DNA of 64,000 bases from Bacillota bacterium (GTDB lineage Bacteria > Bacillota > Clostridia > Lachnospirales > Lachnospiraceae): positions 62,001-126,000 of the forward strand of contig JAEZTJ010000079.1 in the NCBI GenBank assembly GCA_023421505.1, written 5' to 3'. Numbering within the stretch: position 1 is the stretch's first letter; every line of letters starts with the position of its first letter. A program made the position numbers and the translations under genes. Below the pieces are notes generated by a model, which saw nothing but the letters and a program-made list of their open reading frames with translations, was not told the DNA's origin and searched no databases. Of the stretch, positions 16,829 to 25,791 are shown in pieces.

Positions 16829-16855
16829 TAAGCATTCGATATCTAATACCGATAT
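16829..16855 (+). promoter_or_regulatory. SigD-like promoter before flaG-fliD-fliS
   Basis: TAAG (16829-16832), 16-nt spacer, CCGATAT (16849-16855). The -10 is a perfect SigD match, the -35 has one mismatch. It lies about 50 nt before flaG in a 294-bp gap after csrA that otherwise shows nothing coding. Confidence 0.65.
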
Positions 16856-16906
16856 ATTTGATATAGGCTGAAAATTATAAAATTAAATCACATGGAGGTG
16901 TATGTT

Positions 16907-17299
16907 ATGGCACTGGATGCAATATCGAACTCATCTTATCAAGAACCTAATGTCTATACTAGTAGGCTTAACAAAGAGGTAAAGGAAGAGATTGTTAACC
17001 TAAGCCTAACAGATAAAAAAGCCGATGGAAGTAGACAGGAAGTTGATACTGGACTTGAAAAAGATATACAAACTAATGAGAAGAAGATTAGAGATGCAGT
17101 AACACGAGTAAATAATAATTTGGGTAATGTTCGAACTAGATGTGAATTTACATATCACGAAAAGGTAAAAAGAGTCTCTATAAAAATCTTAAATTCAGAT
17201 ACTGGTGAAGTTATACGTGAAATTCCTCCGGAAGATACAATTAAAATGATTGAGAAAATGTGGGAATTGGTCGGTATACTTTTTGATGAAAAGGGATAG
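16907..17299 (+). CDS. flaG: FlaG family flagellar protein
   Basis: 130 residues from ATG 16907 (TGGAGG about 9 nt upstream; the in-frame ATG at 16892 overlaps that site). The polar N-terminal half is followed by the FlaG domain, VNNNLGNVRTRCEFTYHEKVKRVSIKILNSDTGEVIREIPPEDTIKMIEKMWELVGILFDEKG, with the diagnostic E-V-I-R-E-I-P motif. FlaG is thought to influence filament length and the filament cap. Ten bp separate it from fliD, as in many bacteria. Confidence 0.9.
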   Translation: MALDAISNSSYQEPNVYTSRLNKEVKEEIVNLSLTDKKADGSRQEVDTGLEKDIQTNEKKIRDAVTRVNNNLGNVRTRCEFTYHEKVKRVSIKILNSDTGEVIREIPPEDTIKMIEKMWELVGILFDEKG

Positions 17300-17308
17300 G
17301 AGGAGCTT

Positions 17309-18865
17309 ATGCCGTTAAGAATATCTGGGTTAGCGTCACAAATGGATACGGAATCCATGGTTCAGGAATTAATGAAGGCGCAAAGTTTAAAGAAAACAAA
17401 ACTGCAGAATAAAATAACTACATTAGAATGGAAGCAAGAAAAATGGGATGGGATTAATACAAAGTTATACTCATTTTATACTGGCCCTCTATCGAAAGCA
17501 AGTATGGAAAGTAGTTTTAATACAAAAAAAGTATCATCTTCTAATGAACAAAAAGTAGAGGTTACAGCAAGTCCTATAGCACCGGAAGGAAATCATTCTA
17601 TTCAGGTAAAGGCGATTGCCAGTTCTCAATTTGTTACAGGATCACAGCTAAGACCATTAAGTGAAGGAAAAGAGATAAGTTTAAATACCAAATTAACCGA
17701 TTTGGGATTTGATATAAAAGATCGTTCAACAATTATAATTTCATCTGGTGATAAAAAAGTGGAAATGGAAGTTGACAAAGATGCAACTATATATGAATTT
17801 ATAAGTAAATGTTCTGATGCAGGAGTGAATGCATCGTATGATACTACCCACAAAAGATTTTTTCTTAGTTCCAAGGGAAGTGGATATGAGAATGCTTTCT
17901 CTGTCTCCTGCCGCTCGAATAATGTAGCATCGGTAAATAATCTTTCGCTTCTCGGATTAAGTGAGATAAAAAAGACGACGAATCCAGATAACTCTGTGAG
18001 TGTTACAGCGGGTTCTAATGTATCATTAGTACAACCGGCTGATTCATCGATAATTTATAATGGAGCAGAGATAAAAAGTCCCTCAAATATCATTACGGTT
18101 AACGGACTAACAGTTACTTTAAAAGAACTTACACAAGAAGATGAAGTAATCAATATAAGCGTGTCGAGAGATACCCAGGAAGTCTACGACATGGTTAAAA
18201 ATTTTGTAAAATCTTATAATGATGTACTGAAGGAGATGAATGCTGCTTACTATGCAGATACTGCCAGAGGTTATGATCCACTGACAGATGAGCAAAAGGA
18301 ATCAATGACCGACGAGCAGATTAAGAATTGGGAGGATAAAATTAAGTCATCCTTATTACGTCGAGATACCACCTTAAGTTCTATTACGAGTAATTTCACT
18401 ACCACCATGGTCAAGAGTGTTGAAATAGGTGATAAAACTTATTCCTTATCAAGCTTTGGAATTGAAGCATCTGAGTATAGCGAAAAAGGGCTGCTACATA
18501 TCAAGGGAGATGAAGAGGATCCCCTGTCAGCTGGATCAGAAAATAAGTTGCTGAAAGCTATTAATGATAATCCAGAGGCAGTTCGAGAGGTATTTAATTC
18601 TTTAGCGGACGAGCTTTATTCAATAATGCAAGAAAAAATGAAAGGCGACGGAGTCTTAAAGAGTGCACTTACTTTTTATAATGATAAAGAAATGAAAAAA
18701 TCAATAGACGATTATAAAAAGAATTTAACTGATATGGAAAAAAAGCTTAGTGATATGGAGGAACGTTATTATGCTCAATTTACGGCGATGGAAAAGGCCC
18801 TATCAAAATTAAATAATCAGGCGTCATCCTTAACCTCCATGTTGGGAGGCTCTGCACAATCATAG
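17309..18865 (+). CDS. fliD: Flagellar filament cap protein FliD (HAP2)
   Basis: 518 residues. It starts RISGLASQMDTESMVQELMKAQSLKKTKLQNKITTLEWKQEKWDGINTKLYSFYTGPLS, the FliD_N signature. The C-terminal domain begins near residue 280 (VYDMVKNFVKSYNDVLKEMNAAY) and ends in a long coiled coil (DDYKKNLTDMEKKLSDMEERYYAQFTAMEKALSKLNNQASSL). Exported; it caps the filament and inserts flagellin subunits. Ribosome site AGGAGG 5-6 nt before ATG 17309. Gene order flaG-fliD-fliS-chaperone-flagellin is conserved. Confidence 0.95.
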   Translation: MPLRISGLASQMDTESMVQELMKAQSLKKTKLQNKITTLEWKQEKWDGINTKLYSFYTGPLSKASMESSFNTKKVSSSNEQKVEVTASPIAPEGNHSIQVKAIASSQFVTGSQLRPLSEGKEISLNTKLTDLGFDIKDRSTIIISSGDKKVEMEVDKDATIYEFISKCSDAGVNASYDTTHKRFFLSSKGSGYENAFSVSCRSNNVASVNNLSLLGLSEIKKTTNPDNSVSVTAGSNVSLVQPADSSIIYNGAEIKSPSNIITVNGLTVTLKELTQEDEVINISVSRDTQEVYDMVKNFVKSYNDVLKEMNAAYYADTARGYDPLTDEQKESMTDEQIKNWEDKIKSSLLRRDTTLSSITSNFTTTMVKSVEIGDKTYSLSSFGIEASEYSEKGLLHIKGDEEDPLSAGSENKLLKAINDNPEAVREVFNSLADELYSIMQEKMKGDGVLKSALTFYNDKEMKKSIDDYKKNLTDMEKKLSDMEERYYAQFTAMEKALSKLNNQASSLTSMLGGSAQS

Positions 18866-18910
18866 GCCTGATTTGTTTTAAAAAGATAGCGAATATTAGG
18901 AGGAATACAT

Positions 18911-19279
18911 ATGGCAATGAATGCAGCGGCTATATATAACGACAGTAAGATAATGACTGCTAAGCCGGAAGAATTAACCCTTATGTTATTGGACGGGGCA
19001 CTTAAATTTAGTAATATTGCGATGATAGGGCTTGAGAAAAATGATGCCAAAAAAGTTCATGATAATATTATTAAAGCAGAGAATATTATTACTGAATTGA
19101 GAGAGACTCTGAATTTTAAGTATGAGATTGCAAAAAGCTTTGATACAATGTATGAATATATTAATTATAGATTATATGAGGCAAATATTCATAAGGATAA
19201 AGTTATTCTGGAAGAAGCAATTAATTTTATCAGAGAGATACGAGATACTTGGAAGGACGCTATGAACATGGCAAAGTAG
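18911..19279 (+). CDS. fliS: Flagellar export chaperone FliS
   Basis: 122 residues. AAAIYNDSKIMTAKPEELTLMLLDGALKFSNIAMIGLEKNDAKKVHDNIIKAENIITELRETLNF is the FliS helical bundle, with the family's T-A-x-P-E-E-L-x-x-M-L-x-x-G-A motif. FliS is the cytosolic chaperone that binds the flagellin C-terminus and stops early polymerisation. In FliW/CsrA systems it can also form a ternary complex with FliW and flagellin. AGGAGG before ATG 18911. Confidence 0.94.
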   Translation: MAMNAAAIYNDSKIMTAKPEELTLMLLDGALKFSNIAMIGLEKNDAKKVHDNIIKAENIITELRETLNFKYEIAKSFDTMYEYINYRLYEANIHKDKVILEEAINFIREIRDTWKDAMNMAK

Positions 19280-19319
19280 TAAGAGTGGATTAAATGTAGT
19301 AAGAAAGGTCTTATACAAT

Positions 19320-19817
19320 ATGGAACCACAAGATATGATGAATAGCGTTACTTATATACAGTTATTGAAGCAATCATTAAGGAAGAAACTAGAGGTGCTT
19401 AATCTATTGCTTCAATTAACGGAAGCTCAGGACAAACTCTTTGACTCTTCTGAGATTGATGTGAAAAAATTCGATGAGTTAATTACAAGTAAGAATGAGC
19501 AGATAAAGCAGTTATCTATGTTAGATAATGGTTTTGAACAAATATATAGTCATGTAAAAGAAGAGCTTAACATAAATAAATTGAAATATAAGGAAGAGAT
19601 AGAAGAGCTTCAATCTCTGGTAACAGACATAACAGATAGTACTATTAAGCTTGAAGTAATGGAAAGGCGTAATAGTGAAAAGCTAAAACTTATGTTTTCA
19701 AAAAAGCGAAATGAAATTAAATCTGGTAGAAAGAATAATCAGATGGTTACCAATTATTATAAAAACATGTCAGGTAGTCATGATACACAGTCATTTTTTT
19801 ATGACAAGAAAAATTAA
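19320..19817 (+). CDS. FliT/FlgN-like flagellar chaperone
   Basis: 165 residues, almost entirely helical (LLKQSLRKKLEVLNLLLQLTEAQDKLFDSSEIDVKKFDELITSKNEQIKQLSML...). It ends in a Tyr-rich tail, TNYYKNMSGSHDTQSFFYDKKN. Size, helicity, position just after fliS and the F-x-D-K-type tail shared with FlgN suggest a FliT-type chaperone for FliD or an FlgN relative. Sequence alone does not settle which. The start has only a weak ribosome site (AGAAAGG about 13 nt upstream). Confidence 0.65.
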   Translation: MEPQDMMNSVTYIQLLKQSLRKKLEVLNLLLQLTEAQDKLFDSSEIDVKKFDELITSKNEQIKQLSMLDNGFEQIYSHVKEELNINKLKYKEEIEELQSLVTDITDSTIKLEVMERRNSEKLKLMFSKKRNEIKSGRKNNQMVTNYYKNMSGSHDTQSFFYDKKN

Positions 19818-19834
19818 ATTTTGCAATAGAGCTA

Positions 19835-19861
19835 TAAAGTATTTATAATAAATTCCGATAT
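19835..19861 (+). promoter_or_regulatory. SigD promoter of the flagellin gene
   Basis: TAAA (19835-19838), 16-nt spacer, CCGATAT (19855-19861): an exact match to the Gram-positive SigD pattern. A start near 19868 gives a leader of about 115 nt. Confidence 0.88.
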
Positions 19862-19863
19862 AT

Positions 19864-19896
19864 AAGATAAGTAAATCAAATTTACTTATCTTTTTT
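19864..19896 (+). terminator. Intrinsic terminator overlapping the flagellin start site
   Basis: Perfect 13-bp stem (19864-19876 with 19880-19892, AAGATAAGTAAAT and its complement), loop CAA, then a T-run to 19896. It would end the upstream fliS transcript. A transcript starting near 19868 lacks the outermost left-arm bases, so it should escape. Confidence 0.85.
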
Positions 19897-19940
19897 CTTC
19901 TTACGGAGCGTACGGCCAGACAGAAGAAAAACATTAACCA

Positions 19941-19978
19941 GCAGCATGGATGCTGCGCATATAAAATTTCAAGGAGGA
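19941..19978 (+). promoter_or_regulatory. Predicted CsrA binding sites in the flagellin leader
   Basis: GCAGCA (19941-19946) and TGCTGC (19951-19956) form a perfect stem presenting a TGGA tetraloop, i.e. AUGGAU in the loop, the core CsrA recognition motif. A second GGA-rich site is the Shine-Dalgarno AAGGAGGA (about 19971-19978), roughly 24 nt downstream. Known from Bacillus hag: two CsrA sites in the leader, one overlapping the Shine-Dalgarno. The match here is a prediction. Confidence 0.7.
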
Positions 19979-19984
19979 ATAATT

Positions 19985-22096
19985 ATGATAATTCAACACA
20001 ATCTATTAGCAGCTAATACAAACAGACAATTGGGTTTAACAAATGTTGCTAGTTCAAGATCAATGGAAAAATTATCTTCTGGTTACAGAATTAACAGAGC
20101 AGGAGATGACGCAGCAGGCTTGGCTATTTCCGAAAAAATGAGAGGCCAGATTAGAGGCTTAAATCAAGCATCCAGAAATGCACAAGATGCTATCTCCATG
20201 ATTCAGACAGGTGAAGGTGCATTGAGTGAAACTCAGGCAATCCTTCAAAGAATGAGAGAATTGGCAACCCAGTCTGCCAACGGAACCAATACTGATATGG
20301 ATAGAGGTAGAATTCAGGATGAGATTACCGCACTTTCAGATGAAATCAACAGAATTGGTAACACAACTGAATTTAACACTCAGAAATTAATAGATGGCTC
20401 TAAGGATAAGACTGAAAAGACATCAGCTATAAAAAATGCATCTTCTATAGATAGAATTGGTTCAGGTACTAGCGTATTCGAGGTAAGAAGTGCTGCTACC
20501 GCTGGATCCGGCACAGGCTTAGCTGTAACAGCAGGAGTAACAATCCACGATGGAACAGTAGGCAGATATATCAGTGGAAAAGCTTCTACAGGTGCTGCAG
20601 GAACAGAACTTTCTGGTGCAATTGATGCTACTCATAATGAATTGACAGTTCAAATTGGCAATACTGTAAGAAGTTTTACTTTTGCTGGTGGTGCTAGCAA
20701 TGCTGATTTAGCAACTAATATGCAAGCTGCTATGCGTACAGCATTTGGACAGACTGCAGCAGCAGCAGGTGGTGGCCCTGGTAATACAGGAAACGCGTTA
20801 GGAGATGCGGCAAATATTACTGTTGCAATGGTTGGTAATAACTTGGTAATCACTGATGGTAACGGTGATAGAGGTGCTGATAGTAGGATTAGTATTATTG
20901 GTGGTGAGGCTGCAAGTGTATTGTTTGATTCCGCTACAGATGTTGTTGAGAATGGTAATGCGGCTAATAATCAGATGACCATCAACTATACTAAAGATGG
21001 CGGAACTACTCCACTTCAAAAGACAATTACCTTAGCTAACAAAACATATAATGATGCTAAAGAATTAGCCGATGAAATTGAAGGTAAATTAAATACCGAG
21101 TTGGGTCTTGATGCAAATGATATTCATTTTGATGCAGATGCTACTGGACTTGGTCATAGCATTGAGTGGACAACTTCAACAGCAGGTAAAGGAAACGGTA
21201 TTACATCAATCACGGGAACCGCAGCAGCTTTGGCGGGTCTGACCGAGTCTGCGATAGAGCTTGGTGAGGCTAAGAACGATGAATTAACTGTAAATGTTGA
21301 TGGTAATAACTACACAGTAACAATTGCTGCTACTGACTATTCAGATAAGGATGTGCTAGCTAATTCAATTCAAACAGCTGTAAATAATGCGATTCAGACA
21401 TGGAATAGTGCTAATCCGGCACTTCCACAGAGAGATATGATTGAGGTAAATACCTTAGCAGTTGCTGATACGGATAGAGTAAGATTCCAAGTGAAAAGCG
21501 GTAAAGAAGGTGCTACTAGCAGTATTACCTTCTCTGCTACAGAATTGGCTTCCAATTTAGGATTTAATACAACTGCTGCTAAGGGAGAGGACGGGCAGGA
21601 TGCATCTGTAAATTATCACATAGGTGCTAATAAAGATCAGAGTATGAATCTTGCAATGTCTGATATGAGATCGGCTGCTTTGGGTATAACAGGAACTGCA
21701 CAAGGTGACGATACCGTTACAAAGTTAGATTCGGAGATTACTGATGTTACTTATGGTACTAATACAATTAAAAATGGTAGTACTACAGAATATGTAATTG
21801 ATGTACAAAGTGAGGAAAGCGCTAATAAAGCAATCGATGTTATTAATAATGCGATTGAATTGGTGTCCAAGGAAAGATCTAAGCTTGGTGCTACTCAGAA
21901 CAGATTGGATCATACGATTCAAAATCTGGATACCTCTGCTGAAAATCTACAGTCTGCTGAATCCCGTATCAGAGATGTAGATATGGCTAAGGAAATGATG
22001 GAGTACAGTAAGAATAATATTCTTAAACAGGCAGCTCAGGCTATGCTTGCTCAGGCTAATCAGGCACCTGAAGGTGTTCTTCAGCTATTAAGATAG
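19985..22096 (+). CDS. hag: Flagellin with large variable central domain
   Basis: 703 residues from ATG 19985, behind AAGGAGGA. The first 150 residues (IIQHNLLAANTNRQLGLTNVASSRSMEKLSSGYRINRAGDDAAGLAISEKMRGQIRG...) and the last 110 (EESANKAIDVINNAIELVSKERSKLGATQNRLDHTIQNLDTSAENLQSAESRIRDVDMA..., ending QAPEGVLQLLR) are the conserved D0/D1 core. The centre, about 440 residues, is far longer than in standard flagellins. It contains three related blocks with an N-x-x-[LM]-T-[VI] strand start followed by a helix rich in D/A (near residues 215-260, 330-370, 430-475). Such surface domains are often glycosylated or, here, possibly methylated by the adjacent FliB. Likely under SigD and CsrA/FliW control. 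Confidence 0.95.
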   Translation: MIIQHNLLAANTNRQLGLTNVASSRSMEKLSSGYRINRAGDDAAGLAISEKMRGQIRGLNQASRNAQDAISMIQTGEGALSETQAILQRMRELATQSANGTNTDMDRGRIQDEITALSDEINRIGNTTEFNTQKLIDGSKDKTEKTSAIKNASSIDRIGSGTSVFEVRSAATAGSGTGLAVTAGVTIHDGTVGRYISGKASTGAAGTELSGAIDATHNELTVQIGNTVRSFTFAGGASNADLATNMQAAMRTAFGQTAAAAGGGPGNTGNALGDAANITVAMVGNNLVITDGNGDRGADSRISIIGGEAASVLFDSATDVVENGNAANNQMTINYTKDGGTTPLQKTITLANKTYNDAKELADEIEGKLNTELGLDANDIHFDADATGLGHSIEWTTSTAGKGNGITSITGTAAALAGLTESAIELGEAKNDELTVNVDGNNYTVTIAATDYSDKDVLANSIQTAVNNAIQTWNSANPALPQRDMIEVNTLAVADTDRVRFQVKSGKEGATSSITFSATELASNLGFNTTAAKGEDGQDASVNYHIGANKDQSMNLAMSDMRSAALGITGTAQGDDTVTKLDSEITDVTYGTNTIKNGSTTEYVIDVQSEESANKAIDVINNAIELVSKERSKLGATQNRLDHTIQNLDTSAENLQSAESRIRDVDMAKEMMEYSKNNILKQAAQAMLAQANQAPEGVLQLLR

Positions 22097-22110
22097 TATT
22101 TAGTGAATGA

Positions 22111-22143
22111 GAGTCAGAGAGTTTTCTCTCTGGCTCTTTTCTT
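22111..22143 (+). terminator. Intrinsic terminator after flagellin
   Basis: GAGTCAGAGAG (22111-22121) pairs with CTCTCTGGCTC (22126-22136), one G-T wobble, loop TTTT, followed by TTTTCTTTT. Confidence 0.93.
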
Positions 22144-22284
22144 TTAGAACAAATATTTGATGTAAAGTAAGATAGAATGATTGTTATGTATATATGATTA
22201 TATTGTAAAATATGTAAGGTATTATTTAGGAAGATTTAATGAGGAACAAAAAGATAGATTTGATTGGTTTATGGGAGGATGCAA

Positions 22285-23532
22285 TTGAATTCTAAAAGGG
22301 TAGTATTACAACCAACTTATGTAAAAGATTTTATTTGTCAAGGAAGCATATGCACAGATAATTGCTGTGAGGGCAAATGGAACATTGATGTGGATGAGAG
22401 TCACTTTAACAAATTAAGAAATTTACAGGATAAGGAATTAAAAGAAATATTTCATAAATATATGAAGAGGAATAAGGAAGCAAAGTCGAGAGAAAGTTAT
22501 GCAAGGCTTGAACAGGATGATGAAAAACAGCGATGTATATTGTTAACAGAGGATAAGCTATGCAGTTTACAGATAAAATTAGGAGCAGAGTATTTGTGCA
22601 ATGTATGTATGGTGCATCCGAGGGAACGAAGCTTAGTAGACGGAATGCATGAATTAAGCTTAACAATGGCATGTCCCTTGGCTGCAGAATTAGCATTACT
22701 AAATCCTGAACCTATGCAGTTTGAATATATGGAGGAAGATTCGGAAATCAAAATAATATATACACAAGCAGAATTCAAGACCCACAATAAGAAATATCAG
22801 AATAAACTTCAGGAGTATTTTGGAGATATTCGGGCGTTTTTTATTGCCTTATTGCAGGATAGAAGCTATACTCTTGATGAAAGAATGATATTAATGGGTA
22901 TTACATATAAGGAATTAGAGAAGCTTGAGAATAACAAGCAAATCTATAAGATCTACGAAATTTTAGATAAAATGCAGAATCTTATTATTAGCAGGCAAAT
23001 GAAGGGTGATTTGGATAAGATACCTGTCAATTCACAAATGCAGCTTCGTTTAGCCAAAGAACTTACAGATGAAAGAGTATTCAGCGGAATAATTAGTCCA
23101 AGGTATCATGAGTGTCTGAGAGAAGCTTTGATTGGAATAGGGTATATTGAAGGAGACCTTATGGAAAATGTGATAGCAAAATATGAGAAAAGCTATCGCG
23201 AGTATCTGAAGCCATATTTGGATGAAAAGGAATTTATTTTAGAAAATTACTTGGTAAATGAATACTTTAAGCAGCTAATGCCCTTTGGTATTTATAATAG
23301 TATTTGGGATTCTTATATTTCTATTTGTTTACTATATAGTATAATAAAGTTACATTTAGTAGGGGTAGCGGGCTACCATAAAGGAATGACAGATGATTTA
23401 TGTATTATGGTAATTCAATGCATTTCAAAATTGATATTACATTGCCGAGAATTTATGTTGGATATGATTAAGTTAATAAAAGATAATAATTATTCATCTT
23501 TGGCTTATATGTCAATTCTGGTGAAGAATTAA
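22285..23532 (+). CDS. fliB: Flagellin lysine-N-methylase FliB
   Basis: 415 residues, probably from TTG 22285: GGGAGG at 22273-22278 touches the in-frame ATG at 22279, leaving no spacer, but is 6 nt from the TTG. The N-terminal VLQPTYVKDFICQGSICTDNCCEGKWNIDVD, with later CILLTEDKLCSLQ and YLCNVCMVHPR, gives the cysteine-rich cluster typical of FliB, which methylates lysines of flagellin and may hold an Fe-S cluster. The rest is helical. Position directly after the flagellin and its terminator supports flagellin as the substrate. Confidence 0.88.
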   Translation: MNSKRVVLQPTYVKDFICQGSICTDNCCEGKWNIDVDESHFNKLRNLQDKELKEIFHKYMKRNKEAKSRESYARLEQDDEKQRCILLTEDKLCSLQIKLGAEYLCNVCMVHPRERSLVDGMHELSLTMACPLAAELALLNPEPMQFEYMEEDSEIKIIYTQAEFKTHNKKYQNKLQEYFGDIRAFFIALLQDRSYTLDERMILMGITYKELEKLENNKQIYKIYEILDKMQNLIISRQMKGDLDKIPVNSQMQLRLAKELTDERVFSGIISPRYHECLREALIGIGYIEGDLMENVIAKYEKSYREYLKPYLDEKEFILENYLVNEYFKQLMPFGIYNSIWDSYISICLLYSIIKLHLVGVAGYHKGMTDDLCIMVIQCISKLILHCREFMLDMIKLIKDNNYSSLAYMSILVKN

Positions 23533-23726
23533 TATTAACAGCTGATGAAATCACTAAAGAACTATAATTAGGCTTTGATTCAATATATAAAATAACCCTT
23601 ACTCTTCAACACACTAATAATTGATTAATTAAAAAGTAAATTTAGATATTAAAAATATCATTGAATTCTATTTGATACAGCTGTAAAATGTTATTAGTAT
23701 TAATTTGCCTATTATGGAGGTGCTTT

Positions 23727-25712
23727 ATGAAGCAAAAAAGAGGTATTACGCATTTCATACTATTTCTTTTCTTTATGATCCTTGGAATCTTGTATTTACC
23801 GGAGGTCAAAGCCTTTGCAGCCAACACAACCGTAAAGGTTGCTTCGGTAGATTATTATAATGAAAACGTTATTGTCACGAACGGCAGTAATACAAAACTC
23901 TTTTTTGCAGCTGATGTAGATGCAGTCAAAGGAAACTGGGAAATGATACCGATCGATAGCGGAGCAACTACGATAATAGATATTTCCTGGATGTCGGCAA
24001 GCTCTGAAAATGTACTGGCAATCAAGGGAGATGTTGACCAGCTGCCGGTTCGGGTTACCATTAAAAAGAAGCCTGCTAAATTAGAACTAACTATTAATTA
24101 TACTGATATGGATACGTTATCTAAGACCTCCAGTATTGCACCTCTGGTTAATATTATGTCTTCAGAGGGAAACGGAACTAATCCATTAACCTATAGTGAG
24201 CTGGAATGGAAAAAGGGTGAAAATGGGCAATGGGATGATGCGGATACCCTTACCGTATCCTTATTAGAGAAGTATTTAATTAAGGGTACTTATTTGTATT
24301 TTAGAATAAGTGCAGTGAATGATGTGGCAAGTGGGTCATACCATCCGGATGGTATGAACGGCAGGCGCTGCAGTGATCCGATTAAGACAAAGATCGCGAA
24401 GACCATGCCCTCCGTGGTATATGGAATTGATGGTGGTAAATTTAAGGCAGATATCAAATACGGTAAAGAATACAGAGTGACTGTTACATATCCTGACAAA
24501 ACTAAGGGTACTGCCTCGTGGATGAGGATTGAGGACAGAGCGGTAAAGTCTGTTAAGCTTGCCGAACTAGCTAATAATGTGACACCTAGGAAAAATGGTA
24601 ACGATGGAAAGCCTATTAATTATGACGGTGAAACGACAGCTTTTCCGGAAATGCATATTGAAATCAGAGACTATGCAACTGCAAGGACAGCCGCCTCCAA
24701 GATTACCGAGATAGATCTTCAAGCACAGAGAACTTTGACAAAAGCGATTAAAACAGGACAACCTGATCTTAATACAGCACAGGATAAAAATGATATCTAT
24801 GTATATTATTCAGGTAACAAATACATATTACTGACAATTCCTTGTGCTACGGTAGATACGCCATATGAATACTGCGTCGTAAAACCGGGCGAGGATATAG
24901 ACTTAGAACGGATAAGCTGGTCTTCGGTTACCAAGGGGATTGGTATTAAGATACTTGCAAGTAAGGCGGTAGACGGAGGAAAACTATATGTCAGACAGAA
25001 GGAGATAAAATCTAAAGATGCAACGAGAACACAGTCAGCTGTCTCCTATCAATTGGCCTCCACCTATGTAAATCATACGATCAGCTATCCGGCTGTTCCG
25101 ACTGTAACAAAGGATACTTTAATATTTATTAAAGATTTTACTAAGACACCGCTTACGATAAAGGTTCAGTTAAATACCAGTGGCAAAATTCCTTATGAGA
25201 ATTCAGTAAAAAGTGTTAAACTTGGTCTAAAGGAGCTTGGATTTACGCAAAGTATAGCGCCTTCGCCATTAGATGCTACTGTCTCTATACTTACGATAAC
25301 AATGAAGAATGAAGAATTGGCACAGCTATACAATTGTACGAATAAAGCGCTAACCTTAACGTTTAACGGCGGAACGGTTGATAAGACCTCTATTAAGCTG
25401 ACAGTGAAGAGTCCTTCTGCATCCGGTACCTTGAATTTAACGGCTGTCAAAGGAACCTCCGCAGGCAAGACAAAGCTAACAGTGGCTAGTGCTCTTGGCT
25501 TTGGTAATACCTGGGTATATGCTATCGGCGGCGAGGAGATAACCGGTAAATATGTTGAGGACAAATTACCTGAGGGAACCGGTACTACCTTTAAGTCCGG
25601 TGATGAGATCACGATTACAGCTAATCAGTATATTACAATCTATGAGATAAATGCAGAAAGGAATATTATAAAATATAAGAGCTTGAAGATAACAGCGGAT
25701 TACATTTATTAA
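23727..25712 (+). CDS. Secreted protein of unknown function in the flagellar locus
   Basis: 661 residues from ATG 23727 (TGGAGG 7 nt upstream). A clear signal peptide (KQKRGITHFILFLFFMILGILYLPEVKAFAA) is followed by about 630 residues of beta-rich sequence with many Thr, Lys and Asp, and no second membrane segment or sorting signal. The N-terminal 100 residues (TTVKVASVDYYNENVIVTNGSNTKLFFAADVDAVKGNWEMI) recall modules found at the start of other clostridial surface proteins. I do not recognise a catalytic motif. Its place between fliB and a Maf-like gene suggests a filament- or surface-associated role, but that is only context. Confidence 0.6.
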   Translation: MKQKRGITHFILFLFFMILGILYLPEVKAFAANTTVKVASVDYYNENVIVTNGSNTKLFFAADVDAVKGNWEMIPIDSGATTIIDISWMSASSENVLAIKGDVDQLPVRVTIKKKPAKLELTINYTDMDTLSKTSSIAPLVNIMSSEGNGTNPLTYSELEWKKGENGQWDDADTLTVSLLEKYLIKGTYLYFRISAVNDVASGSYHPDGMNGRRCSDPIKTKIAKTMPSVVYGIDGGKFKADIKYGKEYRVTVTYPDKTKGTASWMRIEDRAVKSVKLAELANNVTPRKNGNDGKPINYDGETTAFPEMHIEIRDYATARTAASKITEIDLQAQRTLTKAIKTGQPDLNTAQDKNDIYVYYSGNKYILLTIPCATVDTPYEYCVVKPGEDIDLERISWSSVTKGIGIKILASKAVDGGKLYVRQKEIKSKDATRTQSAVSYQLASTYVNHTISYPAVPTVTKDTLIFIKDFTKTPLTIKVQLNTSGKIPYENSVKSVKLGLKELGFTQSIAPSPLDATVSILTITMKNEELAQLYNCTNKALTLTFNGGTVDKTSIKLTVKSPSASGTLNLTAVKGTSAGKTKLTVASALGFGNTWVYAIGGEEITGKYVEDKLPEGTGTTFKSGDEITITANQYITIYEINAERNIIKYKSLKITADYIY

Positions 25713-25791
25713 TTTTACTAGATTATCAATAGACAGCTGTATGATACTTAGGCAGACGACTCCGGTGCAGGCTTAAAGGGGGTGATAGCAT

